A DNA stretch of 39,256 nucleotides from UBA4658 sp002405485 (GTDB lineage: Bacteria; Planctomycetota; Phycisphaerae; Phycisphaerales; UBA1924), in the NCBI GenBank assembly GCA_036823255.1, contig DAISGC010000028.1, positions 1 to 39,256 of the forward strand. The letters run 5' to 3'. Shown one piece after another: positions 1 to 7,871 of the stretch. Both the position numbers and the translations under genes were made by a program. The notes beneath the pieces are model-generated. The model worked only from the letters and a program-made list of their open reading frames with translations. It searched no databases and was not told where the DNA came from. Position 1 is the first letter of the stretch. Every line of letters starts with the position of its first letter.

Positions 1-767
1 GCGGTCGAGCCGGCCTCGCGGATGTGGTAGCCGGAGATCGAGACCGAGTTCCACTTGGGCACGAATCGCGATTGGAACTCGATGGTGTCGACGACGAGCT
101 TGACGGAGTGGTCGGGGGGATAGATGAACTCGTTCTGGGAGTGGAACTCCTTCAGGATGTCGTTCTGCAGCGTGCCACCCAGCGTCTCCCAACTGATGCC
201 GCGCTGCTTGGCCATGGCGAGGTACATCGCCCAGATGACGCAGGCGGGGCCGTTGATGGTCTGGCTGACGGTGACCTTGTCCACGGGAATGTCGGCGTAG
301 AGCCGGTGCATGTCCTCAATGGTGCAGATCGCCACGCCGCAGCGCCCGACTTCGCCCGCCGAGAGCTCGTCGTCGGAATCTCGTCCCATGAGCGTGGGAA
401 GGTCGAAGGCGGTGGAGAGGCCGGTGTTGGCCTGGACCTTGCCCCCGGCGTGCTTGGCCTGTTCGAGCAGATACTTAAACCGCTTGTTGGTGTCGTCGGC
501 GGAGCCAAAGCCGGCGAACTGGCGCATCGTCCAAAGCCGGGTGCGATACCCCTCCGGAAACAGCCCGCGCGTGTACGGATACTCGCCGGGGGTGTTGATG
601 TCGCGATCGAAGTGCTTCAGGGACTCGGGCGGATGGTCCGGCGTGTAGACCGGATTCAGCACAAGCCCGGAGATGGTGACGGTCTGCGGGTCCACCGTCG
701 CACGCTTTGGGCCGAGACGACCGACGGACGCGTGCGGGGCGGAAGTCGCTGAGAGTGGGGGGGTCAT
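1..767 (-). CDS. Acyl-CoA mutase large subunit, B12-dependent (isobutyryl-CoA-mutase-like), 5' part
   Basis: This is the N-terminal 255 residues of an adenosylcobalamin-dependent acyl-CoA mutase; the gene runs off the left edge. These enzymes rearrange the carbon skeleton of CoA thioesters. Visible family motifs are PYTRGLFPEGYRTRLWTMRQ, GLSTAFDLP, QTINGPA, LQNDILKEF and SISGYHIREAG. Gln201 and His248 match the substrate-binding Gln197 and His244 of Propionibacterium methylmalonyl-CoA mutase. The residues matching Tyr89 and Arg207, which hold the carboxylate of methylmalonyl-CoA, are Phe84 and Gln211, the pair known from isobutyryl-CoA mutases. About 9 extra residues lie between Phe84 and GLSTAFDLP. 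The ATG at 767 has GGAG seven bases upstream. The B12-binding domain is not in view, so it may be fused downstream or encoded separately. The family call is firm; the substrate is inferred. Confidence 0.88.
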   Translation of the reverse strand, partial: MTPPLSATSAPHASVGRLGPKRATVDPQTVTISGLVLNPVYTPDHPPESLKHFDRDINTPGEYPYTRGLFPEGYRTRLWTMRQFAGFGSADDTNKRFKYLLEQAKHAGGKVQANTGLSTAFDLPTLMGRDSDDELSAGEVGRCGVAICTIEDMHRLYADIPVDKVTVSQTINGPACVIWAMYLAMAKQRGISWETLGGTLQNDILKEFHSQNEFIYPPDHSVKLVVDTIEFQSRFVPKWNSVSISGYHIREAGST

Positions 768-805
768 CGGAATGCTCCGGGCCTGATTCTCGGATCTGAG
801 CGACG

Positions 806-811
806 ATTGTA
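806..811 (-). promoter_or_regulatory. Candidate -10 box of the acyl-CoA mutase gene
   Basis: On the minus strand this reads TACAAT, five of six matches to the sigma-70 -10 consensus. It lies about 40 bases before the ATG at 767, which would give a leader of roughly 30 bases. No good -35 box is visible at 16-18 bases, so this is only a candidate. Confidence 0.3.
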
Positions 812-1146
812 GAAGACCGCGCGGTTGTGCGCCCGTCCCACGGTTCGTGGTGGCTCGGGTGTGAATCTGGGCGGGATGGCAAGACGGGAGCACAGTGGCC
901 AGAGGCGGTCAAACTGGGTGGATTCGGAAACACCTCCGGGCTCGGACTCGAACAGGAACGGCCTGTTCGGGCAATGGCACGCAACGTCCAAGAAGATCGG
1001 AATGCCGGTTTCCAGGTGTCTGCACGCCGGACGAGTGGATCTGTAGGGCCCTGTTCCCGGTTTTCGTGGACCGAGGTGTCGGATTCGATTGGCACCCCGC
1101 ACTCGCGGGCTATGTTCGAGAGGTTTGTTGATCGTGTGTGGGGAGC

Positions 1147-1168
1147 GGTGGCACAGTCGCCACCAGAT
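1147..1168. repeat. Possible reduced copy of the GGTGGCAC palindromic repeat
   Basis: GGTGGC (1147-1152) pairs with GCCACC (1159-1164) around a 6-base loop. It begins GGTGGCACAG and ends GCCACCAGAT, the same ends as the larger element at 15309-15377, but the internal palindromes are missing. It may be a deleted relic or a chance match. Confidence 0.3.
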
Positions 1169-1193
1169 TGAGTTGGCGTTCCAGGAGGCAGAT

Positions 1194-3779
1194 ATGGCGC
1201 GGCGCAGCGGATGGCTCATGGCGGCGGCGGCGGTGTTGGGGATGTGCGGCGTGGGTGTGGGCGGGGCGGTGGCGCAGAACATACGGGCCCAGCTCGTCGC
1301 CAGCGGGCTTTCCCAGCCGATCGGTCTGTATTACGCGCCGGGTGAGACCAACCGTGCATTCGTCGCCGAGCAGAACGGGCTCGTGCGCATCCTGGACCTG
1401 ACGACCAATCCCCCGACGCTCGGGGCGACGCTGCTGAACATCTCGCCCACGGGCTTGAACCTGACCTCGGCCAGCGGCGAGCGCGGCCTGCTTGGTCTGG
1501 CCTTTGACCCGAACTTCGCGACCAACGGCCGGTTCTACGTGAACTACACCACGCTGGGCTCACCCTTCTTCACCCGGATCGACCGGTTCACGGTCAATGG
1601 CACGCCGTCGACGGCCACCAGCACCAACACCGGCACTCGAATCACGCTGTTGCAGTTTACACAGGACTTTTCCAATCACAACGGCGGTGCGCTCGCGTTC
1701 GGACCCGATGGGATGCTCTATGTCGGTTCTGGCGACGGCGGCAGCGCCAACGACCCGAACAACCGCGCGGTCAACCTCGACTCGCTCCTGGGCAAGCTCC
1801 TTCGGCTGGACGTGAATGACACATCGGCGGTCGACGGCGACGCGGCGTATGTCCCGGACGACAACCCGTTCCGATCCTTCGGCGGGACCATTCGGCCGTA
1901 CATCTGGGCGTATGGCATGCGGAACCCGTGGCGACTGACGTTCGACCGCGGGACGGGCGATCTGTGGATCGCCGACGTCGGGCAGGACTTGCGGGAAGAA
2001 GTGAACTGGCAGCCGGCGTACATCCCCGGCCCGGGCGGGAACTTCGCGCAGGTCGCCGGCCGCCACTATGGATGGGACTGCCGGGAAGGGTTTGCGAACC
2101 TCGGCGGCCTGAGCAGCGGGCGCGGGTGCGATGGCGCGCTCACCGGGGTGTATGTCGATCCGATCAAGGATTACACGCACGGCGCACCGGACAACGCCTG
2201 CTCGATCACGGGCGGCCACGTGTATCGCGGGTCGGCAATCCCCGAACTGGTCGGGGCGTACATCGTCGCCGACTACTGTGGCAACTGGGTCAAGAGCTTC
2301 CGAAACAGCGGGGGCACGGCGACCGATCTGCGCGACTGGACGCAGCAGCTCAACACGGCGGGAACCGCGATCAACGGCGTCGTCGCGATCAATGAGGACG
2401 GCGCGGGCGAGTTGTACATCGTGAGCATCAACCTCGGTCGCATCTTCAAGATCGTGCCCGCCGCGGCGACGCCCTGCGGCAACGCCTGCCCGGCTCCCGT
2501 CAACCAGTTGGCCACCGTCTTCAACGACACCTTCGACACCAATCTTGGGTGGACGACCTCGGTGAGCGGGGCGACCGACGGCGGATGGGAACGCGGCGTG
2601 CCGGTGACGGCGGCGAATGGGTACGGGTTCAACCCGCCGTTTGCCTCCGGCGGAAGCGGCAGCGCGTTCGTGACCGACAACACCGACCCCGGCGCGGGAT
2701 TGACCACTTCTGACGTTGACGGCGGGTCGGTGATTCTGACCTCGCCGGCGATCAACGGATCCAGGGGTCAGCTCACGATCTGCTTTGATTACTACCTGGC
2801 GCTCACCGAGATTGGTGGGGCCTCGCCGGACGGTCTGTTCGTGGACGTTTCGGCAAACGGGGTGGCCGGTCCGTTCACGCGGGTGCTCTCGATCACCACC
2901 CCGCCGAGCGGGTGCGTGTGGAACACGGTGACGATCACGACGAGCCAGCTCGCGAGCGCGGGCGTGACGAATCCGACCGATCTGCGGATCCGCTTCATCG
3001 CCGCCGACAACTCGAGCCCGGGCCAGACGATCGTCGAGGCGGGCATCGACAACGTCCGCGTGCAGACTGCAAATCCGCTGCCCGACTGCAACAACAACGG
3101 CGTCGCCGACGCGTCGGACATCGCGCTTGGGACGAGTCTGGACTGCAACGCCAACTCGATTCCCGACGAGTGCGACATCGCGGCGTCGATCACGGCGGCG
3201 ATCCTCGCGGGCAACGACAACCTGCGGCTGGATCTCGACGGCGGGCCCGTGGGCATCGCGGCCAGCGGCGCCACGCTCTACAACACCACCTGCTTCGGGT
3301 GCCACGGAGCCAACGGGGCCGGCGGCACTCCCGGGCCGAACATCCGCAACAAGGACCGGTACTTCATCCGGGAACGCATCGTGTTCAACCGTCCCGCGCT
3401 GCACCCGGGCGGCGGGTTCACCGCCTTCACCCCGCAGAACTTCGCCGACATCGAGGCCTTCCTCGCCGACGGCGGAAGCAAGGGGCGGCCCGACGGCATC
3501 ATCGACTCCTGCCAGACAACGCTCAGCGATTGCGACTCCGACACGGTGAGCGACGGGCGCGAACTGCAGCTCGGATCGCAGGTCGATGCGGACTACAACG
3601 GCGTGCCGGATACGTGCGAGTGCCCCTGCGATCTCGGCGATCCGGGCCTGTCGATCAACGACATCTTCGAGTACCTCAATCTGTGGTTCGCGGGCGATCC
3701 GGCGGCCGACTTCGACGGCGGCGGCCTTGCCGTGACGGATATCTTCGCGTTCCTCAACTGCTGGTTCGCCGGCTGCTGA
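1194..3779 (+). CDS. Secreted PQQ-type sugar dehydrogenase propeller with c-type heme motif and GC-type dockerin-like tail
   Basis: The product is 861 aa. A signal peptide covers about residues 1-27 (cleavage after AVA). Residues about 30-420 form a glucose/sorbosone dehydrogenase beta-propeller, with motifs HNGGALAFGPDGMLYVGSGD, YGMRNPWRLTFDRGTGDLWI and GGHVYRGSAIPEL. A beta-sandwich-like segment follows (about 444-625), then DCNNNGVADASD and NSIPDECD loops. C700-F-G-C703-H704 is a c-type heme attachment motif. The end (about 810-861) has two dockerin-like units finishing in WFAGC. The likely role is oxidation of a sugar or aldehyde outside the cytoplasm, passing electrons to the attached heme, on a protein displayed through its tail. 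The ATG at 1194 was chosen because AGGAGG lies 5 bases upstream and a signal peptide follows directly. The PQQ dependence and substrate are inferred; many propellers of this family have lost PQQ. Confidence 0.87.
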   Translation: MARRSGWLMAAAAVLGMCGVGVGGAVAQNIRAQLVASGLSQPIGLYYAPGETNRAFVAEQNGLVRILDLTTNPPTLGATLLNISPTGLNLTSASGERGLLGLAFDPNFATNGRFYVNYTTLGSPFFTRIDRFTVNGTPSTATSTNTGTRITLLQFTQDFSNHNGGALAFGPDGMLYVGSGDGGSANDPNNRAVNLDSLLGKLLRLDVNDTSAVDGDAAYVPDDNPFRSFGGTIRPYIWAYGMRNPWRLTFDRGTGDLWIADVGQDLREEVNWQPAYIPGPGGNFAQVAGRHYGWDCREGFANLGGLSSGRGCDGALTGVYVDPIKDYTHGAPDNACSITGGHVYRGSAIPELVGAYIVADYCGNWVKSFRNSGGTATDLRDWTQQLNTAGTAINGVVAINEDGAGELYIVSINLGRIFKIVPAAATPCGNACPAPVNQLATVFNDTFDTNLGWTTSVSGATDGGWERGVPVTAANGYGFNPPFASGGSGSAFVTDNTDPGAGLTTSDVDGGSVILTSPAINGSRGQLTICFDYYLALTEIGGASPDGLFVDVSANGVAGPFTRVLSITTPPSGCVWNTVTITTSQLASAGVTNPTDLRIRFIAADNSSPGQTIVEAGIDNVRVQTANPLPDCNNNGVADASDIALGTSLDCNANSIPDECDIAASITAAILAGNDNLRLDLDGGPVGIAASGATLYNTTCFGCHGANGAGGTPGPNIRNKDRYFIRERIVFNRPALHPGGGFTAFTPQNFADIEAFLADGGSKGRPDGIIDSCQTTLSDCDSDTVSDGRELQLGSQVDADYNGVPDTCECPCDLGDPGLSINDIFEYLNLWFAGDPAADFDGGGLAVTDIFAFLNCWFAGC

Positions 3780-3780
3780 T

Positions 3781-3794
3781 CGCACAACCGTGCG
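3781..3794. terminator. Small hairpin between convergent genes
   Basis: CGCAC and GTGCG form a 5-bp stem around AACC in the 22-base gap between the convergent dehydrogenase and trehalose genes. There is no T-run, so terminator function is weakly supported. Confidence 0.25.
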
Positions 3795-3801
3795 GTCGTC
3801 A

Positions 3802-6348
3802 TCAAGTCGCTTCTTCCGCGGCGCTGGATCTTTCCAGCGCCGAGGCTGCTTGAATGATCGCCAGGTGGCAGTAGGGCGGGGCGAGATTCCCGAGCGCGAT
3901 GGCGTGTTCCGGGCAGTACTGCTCGCTGGCGATTCCCGTCGGTCCGGTCTGCGCGACGAGCGCGTCCAGCAGATCACGGGCCTCGGCGTATCGTCCGATC
4001 AGGGCCAGTGACTCGGCCAGCCATCCGGCGCAGATGAGCATCCCTCCCTCGCGACCCGGAAGCCCGTCATCGTGAACGTAGCGATAGACCGCCGGCCCGA
4101 CGCGGAGGTCTCGGCTGACGACCTCGACCGTGGACACGAAGCGCGGGTCATCGGGCGGGAGCATTCCGCAGAGTCCGACGGTGAGCGCGGCGGCGTCGAG
4201 TTGATCAGAGCCGTACGCCGTGGTGAACGCGCGCCGGTCTTTGTGATAACCATGGGCGAGTACGTCGTCGCGGATCTGGTCGCGCAGCCGTTCCCACTCC
4301 GGATCCGACCGGCCGAGCACGTGTTGCCGGACCTCCAGCCCCCGATCGACGCAGAGCCAGCACATGACCTTGGAGTGGACATGGTGACGCTTGTCTGCGC
4401 GGATCTCCCAGATGCCATGGTCGGGCTCTTGCCAGCGGACGGCCACGGCCTCGACCATGGCCCGGACAAGGCGCCAGTGATCCGGTGAGACGGGCGCGCC
4501 CGATCGGACGAGCAGCGCGACCAGGTCCACGATCGGCCCGAAGACGTCGAGTTGCACCTGGTTGGCCGCGGCGTTGCTGATGCGAATCGGCTTGCTGTCG
4601 CCGTACCCCGAGAGGCCAGGGATCTCGCCTTCGGGCGGGAGGTTGCGACCGCTGACGGTGTAGATGGGACGCAGGCGATCCGGGCTCTCGAGCGTGTCGA
4701 CGACGGCCAGGAGCCAGTCCAAGAGCTTGAGCGCGTGGCCGGTGTTGCCGAGTCTCAGCAGGGCGGCGGCGGCCAGCGCGGCGTCTCGCGGCCAGCAGAA
4801 GCGATAGTCCCAGTTTCGCGTTCCGCCCAGGTGCTCGGGCAGGCTGGTGGTCGCCGCCGCGAAGAACGCGCCCGTCGGGCCGTAGCACAGGGCCTTGAGC
4901 ACGAGGGCGCTGCGTCGGACGGCGTGCTCATGCAGCCGGGGAAGTCGCAGGGTTGAGCTCCAGCCGGACCAGAACTGCCGCGTCGTGGCGCGGCGCGTCG
5001 ATTCATCCGCGAAGGGGTCGTTCAACGAGGCGATTCCCGAGCGCAGTTCCAGGACCAGCGGGCCCGTCCGATGGGTGAGTGAGACAACAGCCTCCGCGGT
5101 GTGATGCTGCCCGTCGTCAGCGATCTCCCAGTGCACGCCCGGGCTGTGCAGGACGAGTGGATCGGGGTGTCCTTCAACCTCCAGCCCGGAAGGGTGCCGA
5201 CGCAGGCGCGTGCCCATCCGGCCGAAGTCGGCGCGGGGCGCGAATCGGATCCGGACCGTCCCGGAGCCAGAGACGACCCGAAGCAGGTCGGACCGTCCTG
5301 CACGCTGGTACGCCCGGCCCCCCGAGCAGTCGAGATAGTCGGTCACGGTCAGATCGTTCCACGACGAGACGAGCACGAAGGAGCTCTGGTCGTAGCGCTG
5401 CGTCGGCGGGCCTGCGGCGGAAGCGGGGGAGATGCTGAACACGCCCGCTGACTCTCCGCCCAGCAGCGACGCGAAGATCGGCGACGAGTCGGCCCGTGGC
5501 AGGCAGAGCCACACCAGGCGGGCGTGATCATCGACGACCGCGAGCGTGCGCTGGTCGGAGAGGATGGAGTGGTTCTGGATGGGATGCAGGCGGCGCTGGG
5601 AGAGCCAGTTCGCACGCTCACGCGCCAGATCCAGCAGGATGCGCTCGACATCGTCGCACCCGGCGACGCGCAGGGGCGTGACGCTCGGGTCGGACCCGAC
5701 CTTGACGCCAAGGTCCGTGGGCCCGAGCGCGGCGATCGCATCCTCGTCGGTGCGATCATCGCCCAGGAACGCCACCCCGGTGGCCCCGTGGAGATGACGC
5801 AGCGTGCGGAGCGCGTCGCCCTTGGTCGCGCCTGAGAGCAGCAGCTCCACGACCATGCTGCCGTGACGAACCTGCACCCCGGGGAGCTGTGCAGGACCTC
5901 GGAGCACCTGGTCGATCGCAGAGTGCGCGTCGTGCGGTTCAGCTTGGCGAAAATGGAGGGCGCACGAGAGGGGCTTGGACTCTACCGAGAGTCCGGGCGC
6001 GTGCCCGGCGATCCTGGTCAACGCGTTGCGCAGCGCGTGCAGCACGGCCGGATCGGACGGCCGCGGAGTCTGGCCGGGCCACTCCGCACCGTGGCTGCCG
6101 ATGAGCGTGACGCCCGCGGGCTCGCCGGTTCGGGCCCGCAGATCCGCCCGGGCACGTCCGGAGATGATCGCGGCGTGGGTGTGCGGGAGCTTGGCCAGGG
6201 CGGTGAGGGCGTCGATGCACCGCCCGTGCGGGCGGGCCTCGTCGGGTTTGGGCACGATGGGCGAGATCGTGCCGTCAAAGTCGGTCGCGACGAGCAGCAC
6301 CGGCGTGTGCGCCAGTGCGCGAACTCGGGTGTCGATGTCCAGCGTCAC
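3802..6348 (-). CDS. otsB: Bifunctional trehalose-6-phosphate phosphatase / GH15 glucosidase (trehalase-like) fusion
   Basis: The product is 848 aa with two enzymes. Residues about 1-240 are a HAD-type trehalose-phosphate phosphatase, with D23-F-D25-G-T as nucleophile motif, IISGRAR, and a late GDDRTDEDA metal-binding loop. Residues about 250-835 are a glycoside hydrolase family 15 (alpha/alpha)6 barrel, with RNWDYRFCWPRDA, Glu648 in DHGIWEIR as probable general acid and Glu809 in SEQYCPE as probable base. The closest family behaviour is actinobacterial GH15 trehalase, though glucoamylase-like action is possible. The start is GTG at 6348, overlapping the otsA stop by four bases (GTGA), so translation is probably coupled. 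Trehalose phosphatases fused to glycosidases are known (for example with GH65 in mycobacterial OtsB1). The phosphatase call is firm; the GH15 substrate is open. Confidence 0.9.
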   Translation of the reverse strand: MTLDIDTRVRALAHTPVLLVATDFDGTISPIVPKPDEARPHGRCIDALTALAKLPHTHAAIISGRARADLRARTGEPAGVTLIGSHGAEWPGQTPRPSDPAVLHALRNALTRIAGHAPGLSVESKPLSCALHFRQAEPHDAHSAIDQVLRGPAQLPGVQVRHGSMVVELLLSGATKGDALRTLRHLHGATGVAFLGDDRTDEDAIAALGPTDLGVKVGSDPSVTPLRVAGCDDVERILLDLARERANWLSQRRLHPIQNHSILSDQRTLAVVDDHARLVWLCLPRADSSPIFASLLGGESAGVFSISPASAAGPPTQRYDQSSFVLVSSWNDLTVTDYLDCSGGRAYQRAGRSDLLRVVSGSGTVRIRFAPRADFGRMGTRLRRHPSGLEVEGHPDPLVLHSPGVHWEIADDGQHHTAEAVVSLTHRTGPLVLELRSGIASLNDPFADESTRRATTRQFWSGWSSTLRLPRLHEHAVRRSALVLKALCYGPTGAFFAAATTSLPEHLGGTRNWDYRFCWPRDAALAAAALLRLGNTGHALKLLDWLLAVVDTLESPDRLRPIYTVSGRNLPPEGEIPGLSGYGDSKPIRISNAAANQVQLDVFGPIVDLVALLVRSGAPVSPDHWRLVRAMVEAVAVRWQEPDHGIWEIRADKRHHVHSKVMCWLCVDRGLEVRQHVLGRSDPEWERLRDQIRDDVLAHGYHKDRRAFTTAYGSDQLDAAALTVGLCGMLPPDDPRFVSTVEVVSRDLRVGPAVYRYVHDDGLPGREGGMLICAGWLAESLALIGRYAEARDLLDALVAQTGPTGIASEQYCPEHAIALGNLAPPYCHLAIIQAASALERSSAAEEAT

Positions 6349-7721
6349 GATCGCAGATCCTTCAGGAAGGCGTCGGCCCAGTCGTGCACGGTGTGACGAC
6401 GGACCTGGGTGCGGAGGATGGCCATGCGCATGCGCATCTCGGCGTCGGGCATCTTGAGCGCCTGGAGCACGGCCTTCTTGACGGCCTGGATATCCCGAGG
6501 GTTCACGAGCAGGGCGCGGCGAAGCTCCCTCGCCGCCCCGGCGAACTCGCTCAGGACCAGCACGCCGTCATGACCGGCCCGGCAGGCGCAGTACTCCTTG
6601 GCGACCAGGTTCATGCCGTCGCGGAGCGGGGTGACGAGCATTACGTCCGCGGCGAGGTAGTACGCCACGAGTTCCTCGCGTGAAAGCGAGCGGCGGAAGT
6701 AGTGCACCGCCACACGGCCGGGCTGGGAGAACTGACCGTTGATCCTTCCCACGAGTCGCTCGGTCTGCTCGCGGACGTCCTCATACCCGAGGGCGTCCTC
6801 ACGGCTGGGAACGGCGATCTGGACAAGCACGGTGTCGTCGACGCCCAGCTCACGGTCTCGCAGCAGCTCCTCGAACGCGCGGAGCCGATCCACGATGCCC
6901 TTGGTGTAGTCCAGCCGATCGACCGCGAGAATGACTCGCCGGTGCAGGAGCGACGCCCGGATGCCCTCGGCCCGCTCGCGGCACCGCGCCGACTGGGCCA
7001 GCCTGTCGAACTCCTCGAAGTCGATCGAGATCGGGTACGCGTTGCACGCGACACGCCGGCGCTCGATGGTCAACTGCCGATCGGTGCCCTCGGCGGGCGT
7101 GTACCGGCGGGCGACGCGCGAGAAGTTGTTGGCGCTGGCCTCTGTCTGGAAGCCCAGCACGTCGGCACCCAGCAATCCTCGCAGCAACGCCGAACGCCAT
7201 GGGAGCCAGGCAAAGAGCTCTTCGGGCGGAAAGGGAATGTGCAGGAAGAACCCGACCCGAAGATCCGGTCGAAGCTGTCTCAGGAATCCCGGCACGCACT
7301 GCAGGTGATAGTCGTGGATCCAGACCGTGGCCCCGCGCCGCGCCCGGCGGGCGATCGAGCGTGCGAATCGCATGTTGATCGCCCGATACGGCTCCCACCA
7401 GTGCCGATGGAACTCGGGCGTCTGGATGGCGTCGTGATACAGCGGCCAGAGCGTGCCGTTGCAGAAGCCCTGGTAGTACTGGGCGGCCTCAGTCTTCGTC
7501 AGCCGTATGGGCGCGATGGAGAGTTTGCCGATGCGACTTGCCCGAGGCGGGCGCGTCGTTGAACCATCCCAGCCCACCCACACCGCGCCCGAGCGAGCGA
7601 CCACCGGTTCCATGGCGGTGACCAGCCCCCCGGGGCTCCTGGCCCATTGCATGACCCCGTCGCGCGACACGCGATGGACGGGAAGACGGTTGGCGGCGAA
7701 GACAGTCTGGGATTTCCGCAT
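6345..7721 (-). CDS. otsA: Trehalose-6-phosphate synthase (GT20)
   Basis: The 458-aa product makes trehalose 6-phosphate from UDP-glucose (or another NDP-glucose) and glucose 6-phosphate in the cytoplasm. Family motifs are all present: FAANRLPV and SPGGLVTAMEPV at the N-terminus, VWVGWDG, VWIHDYHLQ, FFLHIPFPP with LPWR, VILAVDRLDYTKGI, and PLRDGMNLVAKEYCA with VLSEFAGAA near the C-terminus. Length is normal for bacterial OtsA. GGAG lies 4 bases before the ATG. It is the first gene of a two-gene unit with the phosphatase/GH15 fusion. A glucosylglycerol-phosphate synthase is the main alternative within GT20, but the fused trehalose-phosphate phosphatase downstream favours trehalose. Confidence 0.93.
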   Translation of the reverse strand: MRKSQTVFAANRLPVHRVSRDGVMQWARSPGGLVTAMEPVVARSGAVWVGWDGSTTRPPRASRIGKLSIAPIRLTKTEAAQYYQGFCNGTLWPLYHDAIQTPEFHRHWWEPYRAINMRFARSIARRARRGATVWIHDYHLQCVPGFLRQLRPDLRVGFFLHIPFPPEELFAWLPWRSALLRGLLGADVLGFQTEASANNFSRVARRYTPAEGTDRQLTIERRRVACNAYPISIDFEEFDRLAQSARCRERAEGIRASLLHRRVILAVDRLDYTKGIVDRLRAFEELLRDRELGVDDTVLVQIAVPSREDALGYEDVREQTERLVGRINGQFSQPGRVAVHYFRRSLSREELVAYYLAADVMLVTPLRDGMNLVAKEYCACRAGHDGVLVLSEFAGAARELRRALLVNPRDIQAVKKAVLQALKMPDAEMRMRMAILRTQVRRHTVHDWADAFLKDLRS

Positions 7722-7836
7722 GACGCTCCAGGATGGGCTTGGGGAGACTCCTCATGGCATCGGGGCGAGTGGTTCTGGACTCTGGCATGCGATTGCTCGA
7801 TTCGTAAACCGGCCAGTGCGATCGCGGATGCGGCGA

Positions 7837-7865
7837 GTGACGGCTCGTGAGAAATCTGCTAGTGT
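7837..7865 (+). promoter_or_regulatory. Candidate sigma-70 promoter of the tricorn-like gene, probably leaderless
   Basis: GTGACG (7837-7842) and TAGTGT (7860-7865) are 17 bases apart, with TGC just before the -10 as an extended element. Transcription would start about at the ATG (7872), giving an mRNA with no leader. No Shine-Dalgarno sequence precedes this ATG, which agrees. Box quality is moderate. Confidence 0.4.
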
Positions 7866-7871
7866 GCAGCC

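Larger units (their letters stand above)
768..1193. other. Divergent intergenic region
   Basis: This 426-base spacer separates the divergent mutase and dehydrogenase genes. It holds the promoters of both, but apart from the TACAAT box near 806 no clear promoter is visible. Open frames here lack ribosome binding sites and recognisable protein content. A small inverted repeat at 1147-1168 resembles the ends of the dispersed palindromes found at 15309 and 16389. Confidence 0.6.

Noticed and set aside
24..752. Plus-strand open frame opposite the acyl-CoA mutase
   Set aside because: The minus strand reads a full set of mutase motifs in one frame with a good start; the plus frame has none.
1560..3977. 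Long minus-strand open frame of about 800 codons opposite the dehydrogenase gene
   Set aside because: It is a mirror of the plus-strand gene in high-GC DNA. It has no recognisable domain, is very rich in Arg, Val, Asp and Ala, and the plus strand has a signal peptide, a strong ribosome binding site and clear family motifs.
3802..7721. Glucosylglycerol synthesis instead of trehalose
   Set aside because: The synthase is GT20, which includes glucosylglycerol-phosphate synthase, but the adjacent phosphatase has the trehalose-phosphatase pattern and a GH15 trehalase-like domain, so trehalose is the better reading.
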